A DNA stretch of 64,000 nt from Novosphingobium sp. NDB2Meth1 (GTDB lineage: Bacteria > Pseudomonadota > Alphaproteobacteria > Sphingomonadales > Sphingomonadaceae), in the NCBI RefSeq assembly GCF_900117425.1, contig NZ_FPEH01000012.1, positions 310,001-374,000 of the forward strand. Reading direction: 5' to 3'. A program made the position numbers and the translations under genes. A model generated the notes under the pieces. It had not been told where the DNA came from and did not search any database. It was given only the letters and a program-made list of their open reading frames with translations. Positions 53,219 through 61,019 of the stretch are shown in pieces; position 1 is the stretch's first letter, and each line of letters starts with the position of its first letter.

Positions 53219-55645
53219 TCAGAACTTCACGCCGAGACGGATCCCGTAGGTGCGCGGCGTACCGAACTGCCAGTTGAACACGTCGTCCGGACCTGCCGAG
53301 ATGAAGCTGCCGTAAGTCAGCGGGCGGGTGTTCTCGACATTCTTCACGAAGGCGATCAGCGAGTAGCGCTTGTTGGCGGTCTGGTACTCGAGGCTGAAGT
53401 CGCTCTGCGTGAACGCCTGCTGCGTGCCGTCGCGGTAGTTGTAGAAGTCGGTGAAGTAGGACGACTTGAAGGTCGTGTCCGCACGCGCCGTCAGGCTGCC
53501 CGCACCGCCCAGCTGGAAGGTGTGGTCGATCCCGGCGGTGATGATGAACTTGGGCGAGAACGGCGGGCGATTGCCGGCAAAGTTCGGCTGCTGCACGCCG
53601 GGAGTCGTGGGATCGAGATCGCCGATGCCGTTGAGCGCGCCGCTCAGATCGAGCACGTTGAACTGGGCGAGCAGTTCCTTGTACTCCGCGTTCAGGTAGT
53701 TGAACGAGGTGTGGAAGTTCGTCGCGTCATCCAGCTGGATGCTCGCCGAGGCTTCGATGCCCCAGATCTTGGCCTTGCCCGCGTTGAAGGTCTGACCGCC
53801 CACCGTGGTGTCGAGCAGGACCGAGACCTGAAGGTCCTTGTAGTCGTAGTAGAACGCGCCGAGGTTGAACTGGTGCTGGCGGTGATCGCCGAAGGTCTGC
53901 TTCCAGCCGCCTTCGAAGGCGGTGTTGGTTTCGGGCCGGTAAGTGCCGACCGCGTCGAAGCCACCGCCCTTGAAGCCGGTGGAGGCCTTGAAATAGACCA
54001 GCGTATCGGCATTGGGCTTGTAGTTCAGCCCGGCGAGCCAGGTGACCTTGCTGTCGTTGCTGCCCAGCGGCAGGATCTGAGCATTGATGGCGTTCAGATC
54101 CTTGCGTCCCGGACCCGCACCGAGCAGCGTGAAGTTGGGGCCACCGACGGGGCAGGACCCGACAGTCGGGCAATCCGGGCGCTGCGGGATGGGCACGGTA
54201 TTGTAGCGAACAAACGGCGTGCCATTGACGTAGACGGCGTCGCGCGAGTTGTCAGTGTAGCGCAGACCGCCGACCGCGGTCAGCTTGTCGCCCAACGGCA
54301 CTTCGACCTGACCGAACAGAGACTTGCTGTCGCTGGAGATCTTGCGGCCGAAGTACGAGAGGTAGGTGCCGGCCGGAGGTGCGATCGGGCCGAGGAAGAA
54401 GCCGTTCTCGCGGTCGAGCTTCTCCTTGAAGTAGAATCCGCCGATCTGGTAGATCACCCCGCCGATCTTGCCATTGAGGCGCAGTTCGTGGCTCTGCGTC
54501 CCGGCATCGTCCTGGAACGAGAACGACTGGTAGATCACCGGCAGGGTCAGGCGGTTCTTGGGATCACCCGAGAAGCTGCGGTAGCCGCCGATGTAGGTGA
54601 GCGTTGCCGCATCGCTGAATTCATAGGCGATGCGCCCGCGCACGGCCCAGCTGTCCTGCTTGACCTTGCCGATGCCGTAGAGCGGCGCCACGTATTCGTT
54701 GCGGTCGATCTGCGAGACGAGGTTGGTGTTGTTGGGAACGCACAGCACCTGCGTGTAGGCCGGAGCAACGCGGCTGAAGCCGTTGTTGCAACCGCCGCCG
54801 GTCGGGCCGTTGCCCGGGCGGTTGAGATCGGCAACGGCAAAGATGCCGGGGCTGAACTTGCGCTGCGAGTACTCGGCGGCAAGATTGATCGACAGCTTGT
54901 CGGTCGGATCGAGGCGCAGCGAGATGCGGCCGCCATACGCGTTGTTGTCGTCCGAACGACCCGCGGCATAAGCCGGGAACACGAAGAAGCCGCCGCCGGC
55001 GGGGTGCTTGTTGTAGCCGTCGCGGTCTTCATAGAAGCCCGAGACGCGCACCGCGGCAACATCACCGAGCGGCACATCGACCCCGGCATCGGCGCGCACG
55101 GCGTTGTAGTTGCCGTAGCTGATCGTGCCTTCGGCGCCGAAGGTGCGGCCGGGCTTCTTCGTGATGAAGTTGATCGCGCCGCCGGTCGAGTTGCGGCCAT
55201 AGAGCGTACCCTGCGGCCCGCGCAGCACTTCGACGCGGTCCATGTCGAACAGCGCCATCGACATCACGTTCGGGCGGTTGATGTACTCGCCGTCGATATT
55301 GATGACGACCGAGGTATCCTGCGCCTCGTCGTTCGAGGTGGTGCCGATGCCGCGGACGGTGACCTTGACGGTGCCCTGATCCTGGTTGAGCTGGACGACC
55401 GGAGCGATCTTGTCGATGTCGTTGAGCGTAGAGAAGCCGGCCTTCTTGAGGTCCTCGCCGCTGATCACGTTGATCGCGATCGGCACGTCGTTGACGTTCT
55501 GCTTGCGGTTCTGCGCGGTGACGACGATTTCGGCGTTGGCGGCCTCGGCATCTGCCTGTGCGGTTTGCTGGGCATGCGCGGGCGCGGCCATGGCGATGAT
55601 GGCGCACGATGCAAGCAGACTGGTACCTTGGATGATGTTGCGCAT
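53219..55645 (-). CDS. TonB-dependent receptor (glycoside locus)
   Basis: 808 aa. A signal peptide (cleavage near APAHAQ) leads to the TonB-box-like EIVVTAQNRKQ, then a plug (DVPIAINVISGEDLKKAGF; VEVLRGPQGTLYGRNSTGG) and a 22-strand-type barrel ending in YGIRLGVKF. The plug type is that of sphingomonad receptors often linked to aromatic or small hydrophobic substrates rather than the Caulobacter sugar type at 28.9 kb. A GGGAGGG site is just before the ATG. It probably moves the intact glycoside into the periplasm. Confidence 0.87.
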   Translation of the reverse strand: MRNIIQGTSLLASCAIIAMAAPAHAQQTAQADAEAANAEIVVTAQNRKQNVNDVPIAINVISGEDLKKAGFSTLNDIDKIAPVVQLNQDQGTVKVTVRGIGTTSNDEAQDTSVVINIDGEYINRPNVMSMALFDMDRVEVLRGPQGTLYGRNSTGGAINFITKKPGRTFGAEGTISYGNYNAVRADAGVDVPLGDVAAVRVSGFYEDRDGYNKHPAGGGFFVFPAYAAGRSDDNNAYGGRISLRLDPTDKLSINLAAEYSQRKFSPGIFAVADLNRPGNGPTGGGCNNGFSRVAPAYTQVLCVPNNTNLVSQIDRNEYVAPLYGIGKVKQDSWAVRGRIAYEFSDAATLTYIGGYRSFSGDPKNRLTLPVIYQSFSFQDDAGTQSHELRLNGKIGGVIYQIGGFYFKEKLDRENGFFLGPIAPPAGTYLSYFGRKISSDSKSLFGQVEVPLGDKLTAVGGLRYTDNSRDAVYVNGTPFVRYNTVPIPQRPDCPTVGSCPVGGPNFTLLGAGPGRKDLNAINAQILPLGSNDSKVTWLAGLNYKPNADTLVYFKASTGFKGGGFDAVGTYRPETNTAFEGGWKQTFGDHRQHQFNLGAFYYDYKDLQVSVLLDTTVGGQTFNAGKAKIWGIEASASIQLDDATNFHTSFNYLNAEYKELLAQFNVLDLSGALNGIGDLDPTTPGVQQPNFAGNRPPFSPKFIITAGIDHTFQLGGAGSLTARADTTFKSSYFTDFYNYRDGTQQAFTQSDFSLEYQTANKRYSLIAFVKNVENTRPLTYGSFISAGPDDVFNWQFGTPRTYGIRLGVKF

Positions 55646-55728
55646 GATCCCTCCCGTTATGCACTCCGCTTGATCCGGAGCGTCTGGTTAGCGATTTTCA
55701 ATTCAAGCCCGTTTTCGAACCTCGGGCT

Positions 55729-55786
55729 GCCATTCCGGCGTACCGTTCATGCTGCGCAGCATGGCGGGAAACCGGCCCGGAATGGC
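55729..55786. repeat. Nested palindromes in the TonB receptor promoter region
   Basis: GCCATTCCGG (55729-55738) and its exact complement CCGGAATGGC (55777-55786) enclose a perfect 16-bp palindrome, CATGCTGCGCAGCATG (55748-55763). It lies 84 bp upstream of the receptor start. It may be a cruciform-forming repeat or a protein-binding site. Another inverted repeat, ATCAGAT-N9-ATCTGAT, is at 55854-55876. Confidence 0.5.
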
Positions 55787-55887
55787 GGAACAAAAATGTC
55801 CTGCCCGATTGGTTCCATTAAGTGAAATAGTATGTTTTCATCGATAATCATTCATCAGATCGATACATAATCTGATCGGTGCATAGA

Positions 55888-56985
55888 TTAGGCCAATGCG
55901 GGCATGACCTCGCGCGCGAGCAGATCGAGCGTCTGGTTGCCGAGGCGAAGGCGCTCTTCCGTCAGCGGACCAGTCGTCGTCCCGCACAGAACGTTGCCGA
56001 TGCCGAGCTCCTTGTAGGGCGTGAGATGCTCAATCACCGTCTCGGGCGATCCATAGAGACACCAGGTGCCGATCCAGTCTTCGGTGAGCGCGTTGGGGGT
56101 CCGGTCCGTCTTGGTATTCTCGGCGTTGCTTTCAGCGCGGGCGTTGAACTCGGCCTCGCGCTCGACCGCCGCCTGATAGGCCCTGAGGATCACTTCGAGC
56201 TCTTCGCGCGCCTGATCATCGCTCTCGGCCACATGGACGCACTGGTAGGTGTGTGTCGTCCAGTCGAGCGCGCTCTTCACGACCTCGTCCGAGTGGCCGG
56301 CGGCGGTGAGCTTGGCGTGGTAGATGTCGAAGAACTTCTTCACGTGGACGAAGGGCTCGGTGCCGCCGATCCTAGGCGGTGTGAAAGCCGGGATGAACGC
56401 GGGCCAGCCGTGGGTCGCGGCGCGCTGGGCGCTGGTTTCCTTCATCGCCACCGGCATGAGGCGCGCATGGCCGGGCGTATAGCTGGCGGGCGCGATGCGC
56501 TGGAGCACGCGGCCCTGGTGGGGGCCGTTGTCGATTTCGATGGCGGGGTCGGTCATCGCCTTGGCCCAGAGCGCCTCGGCCAGTTCGAGGTTGCGGTCGG
56601 AGATCGCGCCGGCATCCTTGTAGTTGACGCCGAAGCCGATCATTTCCTCCGGCGTCGTGCCGCTGCCGATGCCGACGAGGATTTTGCCCTCGGTCAGCTG
56701 GTCAAGGATGTTGATGCGCTCGGCAAAGCGGACCGGATGGTGCAGCGGGACCGAGACGACCGAGAAGCCGAAATGCATCCGCGGCATCTTGGCGGCGAGG
56801 TAGGCGGCGAAGATGAAGCTGTCGCTGGCCACCGGCATGTAGCCGTTGAAGTGATGGTCCGGCATGAAGATCGCCGAGAAGCCGAGATCACCTGCACGCA
56901 GGGCATGCGATTCCAGATCCTTCATCAGCTTGCGGTCGTCTTCGGGGCACATCGTGCGCGCGTTGAGGAAAACCGAAAAACGCAT
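55888..56985 (-). CDS. Luciferase-like (LLM) flavin-dependent monooxygenase
   Basis: 365 aa. The bacterial luciferase fold is seen in FMPDHHFNGYM, GFSVVSVPLHHPVRFAERI, GKILVGIGSGTTPEEM and the late GSPETVIEHLTPYKELGIGN. Such enzymes use reduced FMN or F420 to oxidise ketones, aromatics or alkanesulfonates. It diverges from the TetR gene, which suggests direct control by it. The ATG at MRFSVFLNAR is chosen, with GGAGGAG upstream; a 13-codon extension is less likely. Confidence 0.83.
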   Translation of the reverse strand: MRFSVFLNARTMCPEDDRKLMKDLESHALRAGDLGFSAIFMPDHHFNGYMPVASDSFIFAAYLAAKMPRMHFGFSVVSVPLHHPVRFAERINILDQLTEGKILVGIGSGTTPEEMIGFGVNYKDAGAISDRNLELAEALWAKAMTDPAIEIDNGPHQGRVLQRIAPASYTPGHARLMPVAMKETSAQRAATHGWPAFIPAFTPPRIGGTEPFVHVKKFFDIYHAKLTAAGHSDEVVKSALDWTTHTYQCVHVAESDDQAREELEVILRAYQAAVEREAEFNARAESNAENTKTDRTPNALTEDWIGTWCLYGSPETVIEHLTPYKELGIGNVLCGTTTGPLTEERLRLGNQTLDLLAREVMPALA

Positions 56986-57051
56986 CTGCTTGTCTTCTCC
57001 TCCCGTCTGGGCCGCCTGAACCATGATTCTGGTACGGACTCGACGAATAAA

Positions 57052-57091
57052 ATTAGAATTGACGTTCGTGTTTAAGTAGGGTTTAGCATTC
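57052..57091. promoter_or_regulatory. Candidate TetR operator half-sites
   Basis: ATTAGAAT (57052-57059) and TTAGCATTC (57083-57091, whose complement is GAATGCTAA) are the two parts of the inverted repeat at 51664-51681. The second ends 2 bp before the TetR start codon, which suits autorepression. The region also serves the divergent luciferase-like gene. Confidence 0.5.
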
Positions 57092-57093
57092 CA

Positions 57094-57762
57094 ATGTCAA
57101 CTGCCACACGCCACACCGAGGCCCTCGCGCTTCAGGCCCTCAGCCGCAAACCGCGCCAGGGGCGCAGCCTTGCTTCGTTCGAACGCATGCTCGAAGCGAC
57201 CAAGTCGCTGATGATCGAGACGGGGGGCGACAGCTTCACGCTGCAGGACGTGAGCGAGCGCGGGCAGGTCTCGATCGGCTCGATCTACCTGCGCTTTGAA
57301 AGCAAGGACCGGTTGCTGCACGCGGTGATCGCGGAGGAATTGCAGGCGATCATCGCCAAGGAACGCGTGATGATCGATGCCGTACTGGCGGAGACATCTT
57401 CGCTGGGCGCGTTCCTCCCGCTCTACATCGCGCGCTACAGCGCATTTCTGGAGGAGCATGCCCCGCTGCTGCGCACGATCATGGCACGCGCCGAAATCGA
57501 TCCGCTGGTGTCCGAGCCGGGCAAGGAGACGGCGCGGCGTTCAGCTGAAATGTCGATTGCAGCGATCCTGACCTTCCGCGACGAGATCAAGTCGGCCGAT
57601 CCGGAGGCCAAGGCGCTGGCGGTGTTCCAGATCGTGTTCGCGACGATCGCGCGCCAGTTCGGGCTGGGTTCGACACCGGAATCGAGCGATCCCTACCTGT
57701 GGGGCTTCATCAAGGACGAGATCGTCAAGATGGCGCTGGCCTACTTGCGCCACGCGGATTGA
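57094..57762 (+). CDS. TetR-family transcriptional regulator
   Basis: 222 aa. The N-terminal helix-turn-helix (DSFTLQDVSERGQVSIGSIYLRFESKDRLLH, residues ~46-77) is typical of TetR. The C-terminal domain is an all-helical ligand pocket with no close assigned class. It is divergent from the luciferase-like gene. Sequence motifs in its promoter also occur ahead of the C-glycoside operon, so I infer that it controls both, with an aglycone or glycoside as inducer. Confidence 0.85.
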   Translation: MSTATRHTEALALQALSRKPRQGRSLASFERMLEATKSLMIETGGDSFTLQDVSERGQVSIGSIYLRFESKDRLLHAVIAEELQAIIAKERVMIDAVLAETSSLGAFLPLYIARYSAFLEEHAPLLRTIMARAEIDPLVSEPGKETARRSAEMSIAAILTFRDEIKSADPEAKALAVFQIVFATIARQFGLGSTPESSDPYLWGFIKDEIVKMALAYLRHAD

Positions 57763-57804
57763 GGGCGGCGCGGTTCAAACCGAGTCCTCGGCCATTCCTC
57801 AACC

Positions 57805-57879
57805 CCGCTCACCCTGAGCCTGTCGAAGGGTGGTGGCGCACCACCGTGCCAGATGCTTCGACAAGCTCAGCGTGAGCGG
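57805..57879. repeat. Inverted pair of the 24-nt REP-like unit (second)
   Basis: Arms 57805-57828 and 57856-57879 match in 22 of 24 positions as inverted copies. A short internal stem (GGTGGTG/CACCACC) sits in the spacer. It lies between the convergent TetR and FAD monooxygenase genes and may act as their terminator. Confidence 0.75.
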
Positions 57880-57901
57880 ACTTGGGTGTTGTCGGAATTC
57901 C

Positions 57902-59044
57902 TCAGAACGGCCCGGCCAGCCGGTGCAGCGCCGCGCCCATGATGCCGCCGATTTCCTCGCCGGGGCGACCTGCCAGCTGCGCGGCGCCGATGGAGACGCT
58001 GGTTTCCACCACATCGCGGCAGCGTTCGTAGCGGCGGTCCTCGTAAGCCATAAGCGCGGCTTCGGCATTGTCTGCCCGCGCCAGTTCCTCACCGAGGACC
58101 AGTGCGCTTTCCACTGCGATGCCCGCGCCTGAAGCGAGGTGGGGCGTGGTCGCGTGGACGGCATCGCCCAGCAGCACGATCCGGCCATCCGACCACGGGC
58201 GGGGCTGGATCTTCGCGGCGAGCGGGCGGTAGTTCACCCAGTCTTCCGAAGTCATCGTATCGCGCACCCAGCCGGCATTGCCGCCGAAATCGGCGAGGTG
58301 GGCCTTCATCTGCGCGACGAGGTTCTCGCCTTCGAGGCGCTCCTCGCCATCGGCGTGCGGGGTGAGCAGCCAGAGGTAGATGCGGTCCTCGCCGCAGCGG
58401 GTGATGCCGACCATGAAGCGGTGGCCGAAGAACATCTCGCCGCGCTCCAGTGTCGGCGGCTTCTTCATCGAGACGCGCCAGCAGCCCTGGCCGGTGCGCT
58501 CCGCCTCGCCCATGTGCGGGAAGGCGAGCTCACGCACGCGCGAGCGGACGCTGTCGGCGCCGATGACGAGGTCGTAGCGGCCGGTGGTACCATCGGAGAA
58601 GGTGACGTCGACACCGCCGTCGCGGTTGGCGAGGGTGTCCACGGTCACGCCCAGGCGGACCGGAATGCCGGCGGCGGCAATGCGCTGCTGCATCAGGTGG
58701 TGGAGCACCGGGCGCATGATGCCGCCGGTCGCGGGGAGGCCTTCCTCGATCGGCGGCTCGTCGAGATCGCGCAGGTGCATGCCGTTGAACAGGAACATGC
58801 TGGAGCCCGCGACGATGGCGCCTTCGCGCGCAATGTCCTCGACCATGCCGAGCCGCTGGTAGGCGCGCAGGGTCGGGCCGGTGATGGTGATGCCCGCGCC
58901 GTAGACGCGCCATTCGGGATCGAGATCGATCAGCGTGACCGCGACGCCGCGCGCGGCAAGATCGATCGCGGCCGCCATTCCGCCGATGCCGCCGCCGACG
59001 ATCAGGGCGTTGCCGATGGCGGTGATGGGCTGAGGCTCAGTCAT
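57902..59044 (-). CDS. FAD-dependent aromatic monooxygenase (class A flavoprotein)
   Basis: 380 aa. All three family fingerprints are present: the N-terminal GxGxxG (LIVGGGIGGMAAAIDLA), the DG motif (DLVIGADSVRSRVRE) and the GD motif (GRIVLLGDAVHATTPHLASGAGIAVE). These enzymes hydroxylate phenolic rings with NAD(P)H and O2, for example salicylate, hydroxybenzoate or 3-hydroxyaromatic substrates. It is the last gene of the GH1/alpha-beta-hydrolase/ThuA operon and overlaps the ThuA-like gene by 8 bp, which suggests that it oxidises the aglycone set free by the others. Confidence 0.85.
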   Translation of the reverse strand: MTEPQPITAIGNALIVGGGIGGMAAAIDLAARGVAVTLIDLDPEWRVYGAGITITGPTLRAYQRLGMVEDIAREGAIVAGSSMFLFNGMHLRDLDEPPIEEGLPATGGIMRPVLHHLMQQRIAAAGIPVRLGVTVDTLANRDGGVDVTFSDGTTGRYDLVIGADSVRSRVRELAFPHMGEAERTGQGCWRVSMKKPPTLERGEMFFGHRFMVGITRCGEDRIYLWLLTPHADGEERLEGENLVAQMKAHLADFGGNAGWVRDTMTSEDWVNYRPLAAKIQPRPWSDGRIVLLGDAVHATTPHLASGAGIAVESALVLGEELARADNAEAALMAYEDRRYERCRDVVETSVSIGAAQLAGRPGEEIGGIMGAALHRLAGPF

Positions 59045-60146
59045 GCGGTCTGGTTCCCTTGTTTTCCATGGCCCAGGCAATCCCCTCGGCCAGCAGCGCC
59101 GCGGCATGCGGCTCGTCATAGTTTTCCGGCCGGTGGCCGATGGCGGTGTAGAACATGCGGCCGGTTCCGACGGGCTTGCGCCAGGCAATGGGGTGGTAGC
59201 CCATCGAGAGGCTCTCGCCGCGATAGCCGATCTGTTGGTAATCCCTCTCGTCGATGGTCGCGACGGCGACCGCGCCGCCGGTGACGGGATTGCGGTCGAA
59301 GGAGTACCATTCCTCGAGCAGCGGAAAAGACTTCGCGCCGCCCGCGCCGATGGCATCGTCGGTGATGCCGACGGTGGCCGTCTGGAACTGCGGGCGGCCG
59401 GGGTGGCCGATGAAGCGCGCGCCGAGCAGGGTGTCGGCGTACCAGTCCCAGAACCACACGGGATCGCCGCCTGCGCCGTGGATTCCGGCATAGCCGCCGC
59501 CATGTTCCAGATAGCCCCGGAACGCGGCACGCTGGGGCAGGGTGAGCGCGTCGCCGCTGGTGTTGTTCCAGACGACGACAGCAAAGCGCGCGAGATCCTC
59601 GGCGTTCATCACCCCGCCGCGATCCGTGAAGACGATCTGCCAGCCCCGCTCCGCCGCGATGGCCTTGAGGCGCGCGCGGGCGGCATCGACGGAGGGATTG
59701 TCGCGAAAGCCGTTGATCTTCTCGAAGACCAGAACCTGCGGGCGGCCATCTGCCGGGGGCAGGGCGGGGCGGTCATGGTCATAGCGGGCGCAGCGCGCCA
59801 CGGTGAAGGAGGGGGTGATGGGGAGCTTGGCGAGCTTGGCGGCGAGCGGGGCCTTGAGCGCGGCGCCATCGGCGCGCACTTCAAGCAGCGAGCCGACACT
59901 GAGGATATTGGCAAAGCCCGTTGGAAGCCCGCCCCCGCCGAAGTTGCGGGTGAAGCCGGTAACGAGATCGGACGCGACGCTTTCGAGCGCAGCAGGACCG
60001 CCGGGGTGCATCAGGACATCGGACAGCGGCGAATCCACGCCGAGCGGCGCCGTGGCGAGCGGGCAATCGCGCACGGGCTCGTGCCCAATCGCCGGTGTCG
60101 CGGCAACCAGCGTCAGTGCGGCAGCGATGGCCCGCAGCGCGCTCAC
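59037..60146 (-). CDS. Secreted ThuA-like domain protein
   Basis: About 369 aa from the GTG that overlaps the upstream stop as GTGA; an ATG 15 bp earlier is the alternative. A signal peptide (cleavage near AIGHE) is followed by ~105 poorly conserved residues and then a ThuA (trehalose utilisation) domain: VLVFEKINGFRDNPSVDAAR, WNNTSGDALTLPQR, EHGGGYAGIHGAGG and the late GRMFYTAIGHRPENY. ThuA-type proteins are linked to 3-keto-disaccharide metabolism, including 3-keto-glycoside processing in other bacteria. Its presence supports 3-keto chemistry in this region. Confidence 0.78.
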   Translation of the reverse strand: MSALRAIAAALTLVAATPAIGHEPVRDCPLATAPLGVDSPLSDVLMHPGGPAALESVASDLVTGFTRNFGGGGLPTGFANILSVGSLLEVRADGAALKAPLAAKLAKLPITPSFTVARCARYDHDRPALPPADGRPQVLVFEKINGFRDNPSVDAARARLKAIAAERGWQIVFTDRGGVMNAEDLARFAVVVWNNTSGDALTLPQRAAFRGYLEHGGGYAGIHGAGGDPVWFWDWYADTLLGARFIGHPGRPQFQTATVGITDDAIGAGGAKSFPLLEEWYSFDRNPVTGGAVAVATIDERDYQQIGYRGESLSMGYHPIAWRKPVGTGRMFYTAIGHRPENYDEPHAAALLAEGIAWAMENKGTRPHD

Positions 60147-61015
60147 TGGACCGCCAGCCAATCGATGTACTGGTCGATCCAGCGATCACTCGTCGTGCCC
60201 TTGGGCATCATGCCGAAGCCGTGCTCGCCGCCATAGTAGAGGTGGAATTCGACGGCGTCGCTTTCCTTGAGCCAGCTGTCGACGAGCTTCAGACCGCCCT
60301 GCCTGAACAGCGGATCATGCGCGGCGATGGCAAGGAACAAGGGCGGGCGCGGACCTCCCGTGACAGTCTGCGTCATCGGCGGATAAATGAGGCCAACGTG
60401 GCGCAGCAGTGCGGCTTCGGGGCGCTGCTCGATCAGGCGGATCAGCGTGCGCGAACCGGCGGAAAAGCCGATGGCGCCGACCTGCTTGGGGTCGAGCTTC
60501 CACTCCGAGGCGCGCTTGCTGACGACGGAAACCGCCGCGGCGAGATCATCGACGGCGGGCGGCAGTTCAGCCAGTTCGCCCTTGCCGAGCTGGCCGAACT
60601 TGGACGCCATGTCGGCCATGAAGGCTTGCGGTGTCGGCGGCGTCGGGTTCACGCGGTACTTGAGGACAAAGGCGGTGTAGCCCTGCGCCGCGAGCCGGTC
60701 GGCGACGCGAAAGCCCTCGCTGTCGATCGAGACGAACATGTAGCCGCCGCCGGGCACCACGATCACCGCCTTGCCATTGGCGCGGCCGTTCAGCGGGCGA
60801 ACCACAGAGAGCGTCGAGCGCTGGACATTGCGTGCCCAGACCTGGCCGAACACACGGGTCCAGGTTTCACCGCCGGTGGGCACGTCGTTGAGCACGATCT
60901 CCTCGCCGCGCACCGGCGCGACGGTGTCTGCAGGCGGCAGAGGCGGCATCTGTGCCTGCGCAGGACTTGCGGCGAATGCGAGCAGCCCGGTGAGAAAGGC
61001 AAGGATCTTGCGCAT
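60143..61015 (-). CDS. Secreted alpha/beta hydrolase / esterase
   Basis: 290 aa. A signal peptide (cleavage near PAQAQ) precedes an alpha/beta-hydrolase fold with the oxyanion segment VIVVPGGGYMF, nucleophile elbow GFSAGS, acid region AIAAHDPLF and histidine in GGEHGFGMM. It resembles the paralogue at 41.3 kb and acetyl/feruloyl esterase-like proteins. It lies 4 bp after the GH1 gene, so it probably removes an acyl group from a glycoside in the periplasm. The ATG is chosen because the signal peptide starts there. Confidence 0.82.
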   Translation of the reverse strand: MRKILAFLTGLLAFAASPAQAQMPPLPPADTVAPVRGEEIVLNDVPTGGETWTRVFGQVWARNVQRSTLSVVRPLNGRANGKAVIVVPGGGYMFVSIDSEGFRVADRLAAQGYTAFVLKYRVNPTPPTPQAFMADMASKFGQLGKGELAELPPAVDDLAAAVSVVSKRASEWKLDPKQVGAIGFSAGSRTLIRLIEQRPEAALLRHVGLIYPPMTQTVTGGPRPPLFLAIAAHDPLFRQGGLKLVDSWLKESDAVEFHLYYGGEHGFGMMPKGTTSDRWIDQYIDWLAVQ

Positions 61016-61019
61016 GGGG

